From: a bacterium | GTDB lineage: Bacteria; Cyanobacteriota; Vampirovibrionia; Obscuribacterales; Obscuribacteraceae | Assembly (NCBI GenBank): GCA_030431355.1 | Contig: JAUIJG010000034.1 | Span: forward strand, 1 to 20,491 | Length of the DNA stretch: 20,491 nt | Reading direction: 5' to 3' | Shown: in pieces, positions 6,898 to 15,300 of the stretch | Position numbering within the stretch: the stretch's first letter is position 1 | How the letters are laid out: each line of letters begins with the position of its first letter | The notes under the pieces: model-generated | Database searches by the model: none | The model's input: only the letters and a program-made list of their open reading frames with translations | Told to the model about the DNA's origin: nothing | Translations under genes and position numbers: made by a program

Positions 6898-8139
6898 TTA
6901 GTTTTCCGGAATCTCTCCACCGCGGTAAAAGTCGTCGTGAACGTATTTTGTTGAATCCATGAAAATTGAGTCAAAGTAGCTTATCGAAATAGTGATCTGC
7001 TGTGTCTTAAATTCAGTAAAATATTCGTTACCTTCACCTATCTCTATCTGCCTAATTTTACAGTCTGAGGATTCTCCCAAGGCTTCCCTTTCTGAGAAGG
7101 AGACCTCTTCACTGCTCCTTATCAAGTCGCCTGCTCTCTCAAAGTGCTTATTTGAAAGATGAAATCGGCTCAATTCTAAGACTCTGTAGCATTTAACTTC
7201 AGACTCCAATAGCTCAATAGCAGACAACCAATCAGTTCTTTCCTCTGCTGGTCTAGATATAGTATGAATGGCACCGGCAAGAAATACAGCTTTGGAACTA
7301 CTACCGCTATTTACGAATTCGGAAATTTGGTCTCTAAAGAATAAGTCCCTGTCTGGATCATCTACTTTGTTGATAAGATGTATCTGAGTTCCAGTGCTAT
7401 TAAACTCTTTGAGTCTTTCAATAAATCTATCAGTTATTCCTTCTGCTGCCCCCTGTCCCGTTAACCATCTTGATCTGAAGTCTTCGAGCGGTATTTCTTC
7501 TGAGAGATAACTCTGAAAGTCGGCATTTGCATTGTTGTCTACTTCTAGAAAAATATGGTCAAATTCATTTGAAATCAAGCTTTCAAAGCAATCCAAGAAG
7601 AAAGTTCTAAATAGCGTTTGGGCTTTAAAACGCTGGTGAGCCTCTCCGAAAGCCACACACTTCACGTCACCCCTTTCATTTAGAGCCTTCACAAATGATT
7701 TAACTGAACTTTTCAGTGGAAATAAGAGTTCCACTGATGTATTCAGCAAATCTGCAGACCTAACTTCTTCAAAAACTGTTTCTGAAAGTTTCAATTGATT
7801 ATTTGTCATCTGCATTTGGCTATCTTCAACAGCGGTAATATCCGAAATTGGAAAATAGTTGCATCGTTTAGGGAAGCGAACCCCGTATTCGTTGAATCTC
7901 TTGGCATTCTGTGAAATTGTTGATGCATCGGTTCCGAACGAAAGACCGCCGATGCCAAGTTTATTGAGTCTGTTTTTCAGTTCTTCTGAAACATAAATCC
8001 AATTCTTATATCTGATTAGAGAAGGCTGTATGCCTTCGAATTCTAACTTGGGAGGATTGCTGTACGTTAAGCCATTTTGAATGACTTTGGACTTTGGAGT
8101 CTGAGGTTCTACCCTGAATAGCTTAGTGCTCTTAGTCAT
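6898..8139 (-). CDS. TIKI/ChaN-like (erythromycin esterase superfamily) protein, hypothetical
   Basis: The 413-residue protein has three spaced motifs of the TIKI/EreA/ChaN fold: GEAH (165-168), FLEV (197-200) and AGAIHT (288-293), with RDLFFRDQ (264-271) in the place of the conserved RN/RD helix. The N-terminal 150 residues match nothing I know, and no signal peptide is visible. ATG 8139 is preferred over the upstream GTG 8166, although neither has a strong SD. It ends 2 bp before the toxin gene, so these two and the immunity gene form one operon. The fold is seen in hydrolases and haem proteins and has been noted among toxin domains. Here it could modify or process the toxin, be a second effector, or be unrelated. 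Confidence 0.5.
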   Translation of the reverse strand: MTKSTKLFRVEPQTPKSKVIQNGLTYSNPPKLEFEGIQPSLIRYKNWIYVSEELKNRLNKLGIGGLSFGTDASTISQNAKRFNEYGVRFPKRCNYFPISDITAVEDSQMQMTNNQLKLSETVFEEVRSADLLNTSVELLFPLKSSVKSFVKALNERGDVKCVAFGEAHQRFKAQTLFRTFFLDCFESLISNEFDHIFLEVDNNANADFQSYLSEEIPLEDFRSRWLTGQGAAEGITDRFIERLKEFNSTGTQIHLINKVDDPDRDLFFRDQISEFVNSGSSSKAVFLAGAIHTISRPAEERTDWLSAIELLESEVKCYRVLELSRFHLSNKHFERAGDLIRSSEEVSFSEREALGESSDCKIRQIEIGEGNEYFTEFKTQQITISISYFDSIFMDSTKYVHDDFYRGGEIPEN

Positions 8140-8208
8140 TTGTCTTGTCCGAGGTAAAAAACACACTGTTCGATCCGGATTTTATCAGTGCTGGGCATAA
8201 GATCCTAG

Positions 8209-9321
8209 ATGACTACAGATAGAACAAGTGAAGATTCTGACAAGGGACTTGAGAGAGTTAGTCCTGCGGACAATGTCAGCCGAAAAGAGTCTATAGGCGA
8301 TAAAGAGCAGAATCTACAGCACCGGGAAGCGGTAGATAGTAACCCAGACCGGTTTGAATCTGTAGCCAGTCTGCGAGTCCCAAACAAAGATGAGATTGAA
8401 CCGTTCCAGATAGTAGATGGTGGTCAGACTATAGCTGCCAGCCGAAAGGTAGACAAGCAAGAAGCGGGATCGGGTGAAAGTTTTTTTGAAGGACTGAGGG
8501 CTTTAAATATGCCTGAAGACGCCTCTCAAGAAGAGAAGGATAGATTGCAAGCTGACTGGTCCATAAATTACATTGAGGAGAAAGCTAGAAGCCTATCTGA
8601 ATCCGATTCTATCGATGGAGATCAGTTGGCTTTTGATTTCAAAAGTGCTGGCAGAAAAGTTCAGAGATTCGCCGAGGCAACCGAAGCCCAGATAAAGAAT
8701 CCTGAGATGCGGAAGGTTGAAGCAGGCAAAGACCTGATGAGACCCAGAAGAGGGAGAGAGGATGACTTCATCTCTTTAGGGGCATGCCGGGCTGCCGGTA
8801 ATCGATTCAAGTCATTAAGGATGAGAATGGGACTGGGTCCAGGACATGTCGACCCTGACTTGATAGCTGCCACTATTCGAAACGAACAACACCACTTCAA
8901 GCAACTCTACGATACCGGCACTGACAACTATGTTCAGAGCAAGGATTCTCCAGAAGCCCTTGATGAAATGCAATCAATCGGACCAGCACAGATGCAAATT
9001 CGAAACATAAGACATCTTGTTGAGAGATATCCAGAAGAGCTTAAAGCCTATAAAGATAGTCCACTAAAAGCAGCTACGAGACCAGGAGATGCTCCGTTTT
9101 TTGTTGCAGCCTACTTTGCTAACGTCATTGAAGGACTAGAGGCAGGTGAGAAACCCGGCTTCATCAATGAGAAGACCTGGGGAAAGATAGGAGAGTTATA
9201 CCGGCAAGGCAAGGTGAACGAAGCTCTTATCTATGCTTATAATCCAGACCCGGACCAAGTGAAGCATGTTAATGATCACCTCGCAGAGATCTGGAAACAA
9301 AGAGCGAAAGAAAAGATTTAG
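8209..9321 (+). CDS. Lysozyme-like / lytic transglycosylase-like protein
   Basis: The 370-residue protein has a low-complexity charged N-terminus (about 1-95), a helical middle and a lysozyme-like domain (about 205-320). IRNEQHHF places a candidate catalytic glutamate at E226. SIGPAQMQI at 256-264 matches the (S)xGxxQ motif of lysozyme/transglycosylase domains that lines the substrate cleft. Such enzymes cut peptidoglycan for phage release or entry, or for toxin and DNA transfer. No signal peptide is visible, which fits a phage endolysin, a virion protein or a protein released by lysis. It diverges from the toxin operon with only about 70 bp between starts. No good SD precedes ATG 8209. The stop overlaps the next convergent gene by 4 bp. 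Confidence 0.55.
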   Translation: MTTDRTSEDSDKGLERVSPADNVSRKESIGDKEQNLQHREAVDSNPDRFESVASLRVPNKDEIEPFQIVDGGQTIAASRKVDKQEAGSGESFFEGLRALNMPEDASQEEKDRLQADWSINYIEEKARSLSESDSIDGDQLAFDFKSAGRKVQRFAEATEAQIKNPEMRKVEAGKDLMRPRRGREDDFISLGACRAAGNRFKSLRMRMGLGPGHVDPDLIAATIRNEQHHFKQLYDTGTDNYVQSKDSPEALDEMQSIGPAQMQIRNIRHLVERYPEELKAYKDSPLKAATRPGDAPFFVAAYFANVIEGLEAGEKPGFINEKTWGKIGELYRQGKVNEALIYAYNPDPDQVKHVNDHLAEIWKQRAKEKI

Positions 9322-9611
9322 TTACCGGTTTTCGTTTGCTTCTTGTTTGAGTAAGACTGGCCAGCCAGCAAAGCTACCAACACAATCCCGGAAAGAAGAA
9401 AGCCAAGACCGGGACCGCGAAGCAGCATCCACATTAATATGTTTTGTATGACTTCAGACTGGTCTTGAGTGCGATACCGAATGTCGTAAGACCACTCTTC
9501 GAAGTTGAGAATCTCCCAGCCACCTCCTAAAGTGAAACCTACTAGAAAGACCAGGAGGCAAAGCCACCAGTGACGGCTTATCAATGTCTGCTTCTGTGCG
9601 GTGTCTGTCAT
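9318..9611 (-). CDS. Small inner-membrane protein, two TM helices
   Basis: The 97-residue protein has two hydrophobic helices, around 14-33 (HWWLCLLVFLVGFTLGG) and 66-84 (GPGLGFLLSGIVLVALL), with a polar loop of about 30 residues between them and a short basic tail. The size and layout are compatible with a holin or a small toxin-immunity membrane protein, especially as the convergent neighbour is lysozyme-like, but no family is recognised. The strand opposite to the lysozyme gene speaks against a joint lysis cassette. No strong SD is seen. Confidence 0.6.
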   Translation of the reverse strand: MTDTAQKQTLISRHWWLCLLVFLVGFTLGGGWEILNFEEWSYDIRYRTQDQSEVIQNILMWMLLRGPGLGFLLSGIVLVALLAGQSYSNKKQTKTGN

Positions 9612-9657
9612 GAGGGTAATTATACCTTGGTGACCGGCTAGCGCTTCTGAGGGGCTT

Positions 9658-9819
9658 CTATCCTTCGTCCAGGGTCAAATAAGCCAGCTTCTTCACCAGA
9701 GACTGAAGCTCACTTCTGGATTTGTTCAAGTCCTCGTCCTGAAGAATGTCCTCCAGAAGACAAAACATTATTCCTATTTCGGAGCGGATTAGCTCCTCGC
9801 TTTTATCGAAAATAGTCAT
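9658..9819 (-). CDS. Small hypothetical protein (53 residues)
   Basis: An open frame from ATG 9819 to TAG 9658 encodes MTIFDKSEELIRSEIG..., a charged, leucine-rich, helix-prone protein ending in YLTLDEG. It may form a coiled coil (LLEDILQDEDLNKSRSELQSL in its middle). No family is recognised and no clear SD precedes the ATG, but the composition is protein-like and it lies 46 bp upstream of the membrane-protein gene on the same strand, possibly as one transcript. Confidence 0.4.
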   Translation of the reverse strand: MTIFDKSEELIRSEIGIMFCLLEDILQDEDLNKSRSELQSLVKKLAYLTLDEG

Positions 9820-9943
9820 AATGACTACTGTAAAACCAATTTCAGAGAAAGAAGAATAAATTAGTCCTTAGTAATGTCACTTTTTCCTGTTTTGCGAATG
9901 GACAGACAAGCCTAAGAGTAAAAATTCCAACGATAGGATTTTA

Positions 9944-9975
9944 ATCTTGCAGGTGCAAGATCTACAGGCTAAACT
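9944..9975 (+). promoter_or_regulatory. Promoter with overlapping palindromic operator, upstream of the fibre-like gene
   Basis: A perfect inverted repeat, ATCTTGCA-GG-TGCAAGAT (9944-9961), covers a -35-like TTGCAG (9947-9952). The -10-like TAAACT (9970-9975) follows after a 17-bp spacer. A protein bound to the palindrome would block the polymerase. The transcript would start about 65 bp before the GTG at 10047. Confidence 0.5.
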
Positions 9976-10046
9976 TAGTATGGCGGGCAGTGGCAGGTTT
10001 AAATCAGGGAACTTAGCCCCAGTACTTTCTATGGAAGGAGACTGAC

Positions 10047-11084
10047 GTGTCTAAGAATCTGGTTAAACTTATCCTGGTAATTTGCGGGTCTTTGATTGCT
10101 ACAGCAGGGATAGCGGGTACTGTTTCTGACCCGTTTTCTGCGGTTCCCGGTGGAACTATCAGCAGTACTGAATTAAACGGTAGATTTACAACCCTGTTTA
10201 CTCTTGTGAACGGGAACATTGACAATGACAATATAAAAGCGAGTGCTAATATCGCTGGGTCAAAATGAGCCTCCGGAATAGACCCAACGAAACTAAGCAA
10301 TACTACGGCTTTTGGAACCTGGCTTTTGTCTGCTGCCTCAGACATCCTGGGCTTTGGCACTACCGGCGACACTAACGCAAGAGTTGTGGTGGACTCTGAT
10401 GGAGACATTAAGATAGGTCCCGGCAATGCCACTCAGGACGTAGTCATCAAAAGAGAATCAGCAGGAGTCCTCGCCATAAGGAACCTGGCCGACTCTGCCT
10501 ATGAAGACCTAAAGGCTGACGGAATAACCGCCTCTGGTGCAGTGACCTGTTCCACACTAACTCCGACTAACGCGCTTCTGGCTACGAAGGGAGGCACCGG
10601 TATCACCTCTTTTACGAAAGGGGATATTTTTGTCGCCACCGACTCGACGACATTGACCAAGCTTGGAATAGGTGCAAATGGCCAGGTATTGATGGCAGAC
10701 AGTGGTGAGGCATCTGGCGTAAAGTGGGGTGACATCAGTGCTGGTGGTATAACGGCTGTAGGTTCCCCTCTGTCAAGCATAGCTATCAACACGGTATACA
10801 CTCAAGCACATAGCTTGGGCTCAACTCCGGAAGATGTTGTGATGGTAGCGACATGCACCACTGCCGATATCGGTTATTCTGTGGGTGAGGTTGTGACCCT
10901 TGAAAATGCACAGTGTTACAACTTGGCAGGATACACCTACGGATACACACTGTCATCAGACGGGACCAATCTCTATCTGGTGACCGGAAGCCATTACCTT
11001 CCGACTATTTTGAATAAATCGACCAAGGCTGCCGCGCAGATGACTGGTGGCTCATGGTCATGGCAATTCGGGGTGAGGGAGTAG
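10047..11084 (+). pseudogene. Exported tail-fibre-like surface protein interrupted by in-frame TGA
   Basis: From GTG 10047, with a strong SD (GGAAGGAG, 10033-10040), one frame runs 345 codons to TAG 11082-11084, broken only by TGA at codon 74 (10266-10268). The N-terminus is a signal peptide (KLILVICGSLIATAGIAG), then VNGNIDNDNIKASANIAGSK, a phrase common in bacterial and phage fibre/surface proteins. After the stop, ASGIDPTKLSNTTAFGTW continues the same theme, then a GGTGITSFTKGD motif typical of phage tail-fibre repeats, and a C-terminal domain. No start with an SD follows the TGA; only TTG 10328-10326 region codons are available. A recent nonsense mutation is the simplest reading, and readthrough or a sequencing error are alternatives. 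Confidence 0.65.
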
Positions 11085-11086
11085 CA

Positions 11087-11488
11087 ATGAGACCGTATGT
11101 AGATAAAACCACAGGCAAATTCCATGGGTACTATTCGGATGGCAATCCTAGTATCCCTTCCAATGCAGTAGCAATAGAGACTTCTCGCCCTGAAGGAGCG
11201 GCCGACTACGATCTCCAAAATCAACGATGGAACATCTATGACCCCCCTGTAGAAGAGAAGAGGTTGAAAGAGTACCTAACTAAACTGGGGACACAAGGAG
11301 ACCAGAACGACGCTATTTACAAGGGTATCCGAGCAATGAATAAGTTGTTCATTGATAAAGGCTTGCTTACTCAGCAGGACCTTCAGGATGCAGGGCTCAT
11401 TCCAGACAAGACAGAACCCGCCGATACGCCTGCTGGGTGGCTCGGCAAAGTGGAGGATATCAAAAAACGATATCCTAAAGAAGACTAG
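11087..11488 (+). CDS. Small hypothetical protein paired with the fibre-like gene
   Basis: The 133-residue protein starts best at ATG 11087, with GGGTGAGGGAG at 11071-11081 as SD and two bases after the stop of the fibre-like gene. An earlier ATG at 11054 lies inside the previous gene and lacks an SD. The N-terminus (PYVDKTTGKFHGYY) and the DYDLQNQRWNIYDPP segment resemble short phage proteins encoded after tail fibres, such as tail-assembly or fibre-chaperone proteins, and the C-terminal half is helical. No signal peptide is seen. The family is not recognised with certainty. Confidence 0.6.
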   Translation: MRPYVDKTTGKFHGYYSDGNPSIPSNAVAIETSRPEGAADYDLQNQRWNIYDPPVEEKRLKEYLTKLGTQGDQNDAIYKGIRAMNKLFIDKGLLTQQDLQDAGLIPDKTEPADTPAGWLGKVEDIKKRYPKED

Positions 11489-11685
11489 AGCGAATATGTA
11501 GTCCGTCTGAGTTCAAATTGTAAGATTTCAACTTTACTGAATCTGCATAGTCTGATACAAAGGTCGTAGGGAGAAACACCCAAACACACACGAAAAGACA
11601 CACACAAGAGAGATATGCCCTGTGGGGCGATGCAATGTCGTCCAACTGGTTTCGTGACTTGCTCTAAAATGAGCAGGAGGTGTTT

Positions 11686-12879
11686 GTGGCTAATTCTGCC
11701 ATTACATTTGGTGAGCTTTTTAAGCTCTACTATGAACTACATACAAAAGAGAGAACAAGGGCTCCGGAGAATACTCGTTATTTCTTCTCCGCTCACGGTG
11801 ATAAGTGGAAGAACCGTCAAGTCTGTAGGATTACAAGCTTTGAGATTCAAGAGTGGGTAGACCAGCTCGGACAGAAAAGCAAGTCATCTGCCAATCGAGC
11901 GGTTCACATGATGTCTGCTGTAATAAACTGGGGCATCAGGAGAGGTTATGTCACTTGCCCCAATCCGTGTCAGCGAGTTGAGAAGTTCAAAGACAAATCC
12001 CGGGAAAGATTCCTGCTGCCTCAAGAACTAACAAGATTCTTCGAAGCTTTGGAGAAAGAGCCACCACTATACAGGGATTTTTATTCTCTTGGATTACTGA
12101 CAGGCGCTAGGAGGGGCAATCTTCTGTCCATGAGGTGGAGCGATATCGACCTGGACCTGGCTATCTGGAATATTCCTGTCACTAAAAATGGTGACTCACA
12201 GACTATTCCACTCAGTTCTGATGCCATTGAAATCCTCCGGACTAGATTTGATGAACAGGTACCGCGAAGTAAATTTGTATTCCCTGGAAAAGGAGGGAGA
12301 GGACATATTGCATGGGTCAGGAGAAGCTGGAAGCGCATTTTAGAAAGAGCGGAGATAGATAACCTTCGGATACATGATTTAAGGCGAACACTGGCAAGCT
12401 ACATGGCTATCCAGGGTGAGTCCTCCTATGTGATTGGAAGGATGCTTGGTCATAAAGACCAGAGGTCGACCGCCATTTATGCCAGGCTAAATCTTGGTCC
12501 GGTCAGGGAAGCTATGCAAAAAGTCCATATCTCCTGGAAGGTGTCCAGAGAGAAGCATGCTTCAAGTCCAGAGGTAGCGACCGCCAATCAGTTGAATTTG
12601 ACGTCCAAGGGAATCGATACAGATTCGAATCCCAAAAGTCAAATCAGTACCATAAGCAGTGCTGACCAACTTCTAATCGAAGCAAAAATTCTGACTAGGC
12701 TAAGGCATGGTCCGGGGACAAAGAAAGACCTGTACCAGAAATTAGGCTCTCAATTCAGGGTTCTTGCCACAGACCTGGAGATGATACTAAGTGAGATGGA
12801 AGGAAAGGACCTCATTTCTAGGACACCCCACCAGCTACTACGGGATGTATGGGTATTTGATGCTAAATGCAAACATTAG
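11686..12879 (+). CDS. int: Tyrosine recombinase/integrase with C-terminal extension
   Basis: The 397-residue protein is a phage-type tyrosine integrase. After a SAM-like N-terminal domain comes the catalytic domain with R142 (TGARRGN), K167 (VTKNGDSQ), H230-xx-R233 (HDLRR), H256 (LGHKDQ) and the nucleophile Y265 (AIYARL). GTG 11686 is chosen because AGGAGG at 11675-11680 sits 5 bp upstream; GTG 11680 overlaps that SD. About 120 residues follow the nucleophile, and the last 65 look like a winged helix. The gene lies about 2.7 kb from tRNA-Leu, the likely target, and is not directly beside it. It converges on the next gene with a 2-bp gap. The 197 bp upstream hold no gene; they contain a CA-rich stretch (11577-11607). 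Confidence 0.92.
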   Translation: MANSAITFGELFKLYYELHTKERTRAPENTRYFFSAHGDKWKNRQVCRITSFEIQEWVDQLGQKSKSSANRAVHMMSAVINWGIRRGYVTCPNPCQRVEKFKDKSRERFLLPQELTRFFEALEKEPPLYRDFYSLGLLTGARRGNLLSMRWSDIDLDLAIWNIPVTKNGDSQTIPLSSDAIEILRTRFDEQVPRSKFVFPGKGGRGHIAWVRRSWKRILERAEIDNLRIHDLRRTLASYMAIQGESSYVIGRMLGHKDQRSTAIYARLNLGPVREAMQKVHISWKVSREKHASSPEVATANQLNLTSKGIDTDSNPKSQISTISSADQLLIEAKILTRLRHGPGTKKDLYQKLGSQFRVLATDLEMILSEMEGKDLISRTPHQLLRDVWVFDAKCKH

Positions 12880-12881
12880 GT

Positions 12882-14678
12882 TCAGGTGGTTTTGTCGTTG
12901 CACCTGGCTAGCAAGTCTTCCATTAAATCAAACGCACCGGCGTGGCACTCCTCCATCCTGCTGATATTTCGTTTTAGGTCACTTCTCTTCACCGTCAAAT
13001 AGTTCTTTAGCGATTGGTCATTAAAGCCACGCTCATTTGACCAATCACGCAAAACTTGAAACATATCTACTTTGTTTCTTTGCAATGAGCCCAGATATTC
13101 CATTTCTTCGATGGATATAATTCTCAATCTTGTCGTGTCCGAATTTTGCAAAATTCCGGACTTGTGATTTTTTAACTGAGAGTTGATTCCAGTCCATACA
13201 CCAGGTATATCATGCCAGATTGCCTTAAATACCGGATAGTTGGTCATAAATAGGAGTATTGGGCTGAATGTTTTTATCTCTGATTGCGGTAGTCCTGGTA
13301 ACCTTATCTCGGATGAACGAATAGCTTTGATTACTTTGTCTATTTGAGAGGCTTTTTCGACCACCATTTTACTTGTCCCATTAAAGAAATCGCTTGAGCT
13401 GTCTTCCAGGGTTAGGGCATCAATATTTAAGTACGAATCTGTAACTTCAAATAGAAATAGTTCTCTGTTTCTTTTATCAAATACTATTATGTCTGTAGCC
13501 CTACCAGCCGTTTTTCCGTATTGGTAGTCAAAGAACACCTCGTTTTCAGAAAGCTCTGAGAACGGAATTACATCCTTTTCGAATATTGTCTCAGCATATT
13601 TTTGGCACAAAAATCTCCAGTAGTTCTGGAACTGGCTTCTCTTGCTCTTCTCCTGAGAAGTTTTTAGCTGGTCATCTAGAATCCAGAATATGCCTTTGGA
13701 TGTTCGCTCATACAGGAAATATGGCGTTGTCAAAATACTTACATCGTCATCAATCTGAATAAGCGGGTTTTGTTGAAAAGGTAGCAGGTAAAAAGCTGGA
13801 GACCTTTCTCTAAAGCGTTTGTCAGCAAGGAACAAATCTCTATATACCTGGGGGTCTCTAGAGAGGATTCTTTTGTATTCAGATATCTCTTGTTCACTTA
13901 AGCCTAATATTGTATATTCCGACCATTGGAATAATAATCTATTGTCTCTATAGTCGGTGTTCAATTCCAGTGACCTGCGATTTAGCCAAGTCCAGTATCC
14001 AAAAGTGAACAGCTTGTCTAGGTCGAGTCCGGTAACACTCTTGAATAGATTTGGGAGGCGCCATCCTGGAAATTCACTGTATTCGGTGCTTCCTAAAACA
14101 AAAGCGATGTAGAAGTACCGGGCAAAGAGATTTGCTGCACTGTCTCTTATATGAAATGCGTGTGAGCGGGTTATCCAGTCAAAAACTTGTTTGTTTGTTC
14201 CTTTTGTTTTAGGTTGTGAGCTTGTCTTGTCAACATAGAGCGCAAAAGCCAGGTAACACTCTACTACTTCATTTAATCCTCTTCTATCTGCGGAAGTTGC
14301 TATGACGTCTTTGCCCTTGAAGTTGTGATGCATCAAGACAATCTTCATAAAGTAAAGGAGATTCAATTCGCAGAAGAGAACTCTACCTATTTCAGAGTTT
14401 CTTTGCAGCTTGTTTTGAAGCCTAAACTGTTCCTGTTTTGCTAGATAGGTGAAATAGAAACCTTCTCGTAAGCACATCTCAGCTAGGATGTCTTGGGTTA
14501 CTCTGCTATTTGCCTTTTGCGAACCGGCAAGCAGTAAACAAAGCTTCGATGCAAAGTGTAGCAGTTGTTCAGCGCTAAAACGCTGCAGTTTTTCGATCGC
14601 TTTTGATAGTTCGATTTCGCAGTCTAAGAAATCATCATATCGGAAAAAGCTTATCACCGGTAGAAAGTCTTTGGCCAT
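12882..14678 (-). CDS. Unrecognised 598-residue protein with PD-(D/E)XK-like nuclease motif
   Basis: This large soluble protein matches no family I know. The C-terminal third has a nuclease-like pattern: E363 (KYAETIFEKDV), D396 (GRATDIIVF) and E411-V-T413 (LFLFEVTDSY), in the order of a restriction-endonuclease-like fold, but with T in place of the usual Lys. The N-terminal 350 residues are helical and rich in aromatic residues, without an obvious ATPase or transmembrane helix. AAGGAAAG precedes ATG 14678. It follows the TerS-like gene after 58 bp on the same strand and sits beside the integrase, where cargo and defence genes often lie. A defence role is inferred from position and fold only. 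Confidence 0.5.
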   Translation of the reverse strand: MAKDFLPVISFFRYDDFLDCEIELSKAIEKLQRFSAEQLLHFASKLCLLLAGSQKANSRVTQDILAEMCLREGFYFTYLAKQEQFRLQNKLQRNSEIGRVLFCELNLLYFMKIVLMHHNFKGKDVIATSADRRGLNEVVECYLAFALYVDKTSSQPKTKGTNKQVFDWITRSHAFHIRDSAANLFARYFYIAFVLGSTEYSEFPGWRLPNLFKSVTGLDLDKLFTFGYWTWLNRRSLELNTDYRDNRLLFQWSEYTILGLSEQEISEYKRILSRDPQVYRDLFLADKRFRERSPAFYLLPFQQNPLIQIDDDVSILTTPYFLYERTSKGIFWILDDQLKTSQEKSKRSQFQNYWRFLCQKYAETIFEKDVIPFSELSENEVFFDYQYGKTAGRATDIIVFDKRNRELFLFEVTDSYLNIDALTLEDSSSDFFNGTSKMVVEKASQIDKVIKAIRSSEIRLPGLPQSEIKTFSPILLFMTNYPVFKAIWHDIPGVWTGINSQLKNHKSGILQNSDTTRLRIISIEEMEYLGSLQRNKVDMFQVLRDWSNERGFNDQSLKNYLTVKRSDLKRNISRMEECHAGAFDLMEDLLARCNDKTT

Positions 14679-14736
14679 GCTTTCCTTGCAAAGAATCTAA
14701 TCTCGTATGATCAGATATTTTGCCATGAATACTTGT

Positions 14737-15165
14737 TCAATGAAAGTAATTAGCCCAATCTTTGGCCTGATCTTGAAGCTCTTTCTCAAGCTTTGCTATT
14801 TCTTTGAGCACCGCCATTGTCTCTCTAAGTCCTTTTGGACTTTGAACCCCTGTTCTTTTTTGATGCTTGGCAGTTTGTTTAAGAGCATCTTTTATGTCTG
14901 AGCAGATAGCTAAAGACTCTACCGTTCTGTCAATTGGGCTTCCAAGTAACTCTTGGATTTTAAGCCTCTTTTCTCTGACAAGTTTGTCTCTCTCTTCCAG
15001 CCAGCCTTCTTTGCTCGCCCATACGCCAACGGTTTTTCTATGCACGCCTACTCGGCGTGCTATTTCTGCAGTCTTCGGAATAGCCATGCCAAGATACAAA
15101 GCGTGAGCTTTCTCCTTTGCCTCCAAGTTTTCCGGTAGCGGTTTGCATAGGTTTGTTCTTGGCAT
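14737..15165 (-). CDS. Phage terminase small subunit-like HTH protein
   Basis: The 142-residue protein from ATG 15165 has an N-terminal helix-turn-helix (about 31-55, TAEIARRVGVHRKTVGVW followed by ASKEGW), typical of phage small terminase subunits and of related transposase-like DNA-binding proteins, then a long charged helical region (about 57-142) suited to oligomerisation. A purine-rich SD-like GAAGAGAAAA precedes ATG 15165; the longer frame from TTG 15252 is less likely. No large terminase is visible, so the protein could redirect packaging of a helper phage, as TerS does in phage-inducible islands, or be a simple regulator. Confidence 0.55.
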   Translation of the reverse strand: MPRTNLCKPLPENLEAKEKAHALYLGMAIPKTAEIARRVGVHRKTVGVWASKEGWLEERDKLVREKRLKIQELLGSPIDRTVESLAICSDIKDALKQTAKHQKRTGVQSPKGLRETMAVLKEIAKLEKELQDQAKDWANYFH

Positions 15166-15300
15166 AACGTTTTCTCTTCGATTCCCAATTAAAAGGTTAC
15201 CTCTACAGAGAACCCGTGACAAGCAGAGTGGCTTCTTCAAATATGGTGGCAAAAAAATTCCACAAAAAAAAATTAGTCCGGGTCTATAGTGGTTTATTTA

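Noticed and set aside
10266..10268. Selenocysteine or reassigned TGA as an explanation for the internal stop
   Set aside because: No selenocysteine insertion element or reason for Sec in a fibre-like protein is visible, and many other genes in the window read well with TGA as stop, so code reassignment is unlikely.
10013..10432. Leftward open frame opposite the fibre-like gene
   Set aside because: It is a shadow of the plus-strand gene: it covers the SD and signal peptide region, has no SD of its own, and its composition mirrors the other strand.
11617..11628. GCCC-TGTG-GGGC hairpin upstream of the integrase as a terminator
   Set aside because: No T-rich tract follows on either strand and the stem is only four base pairs.
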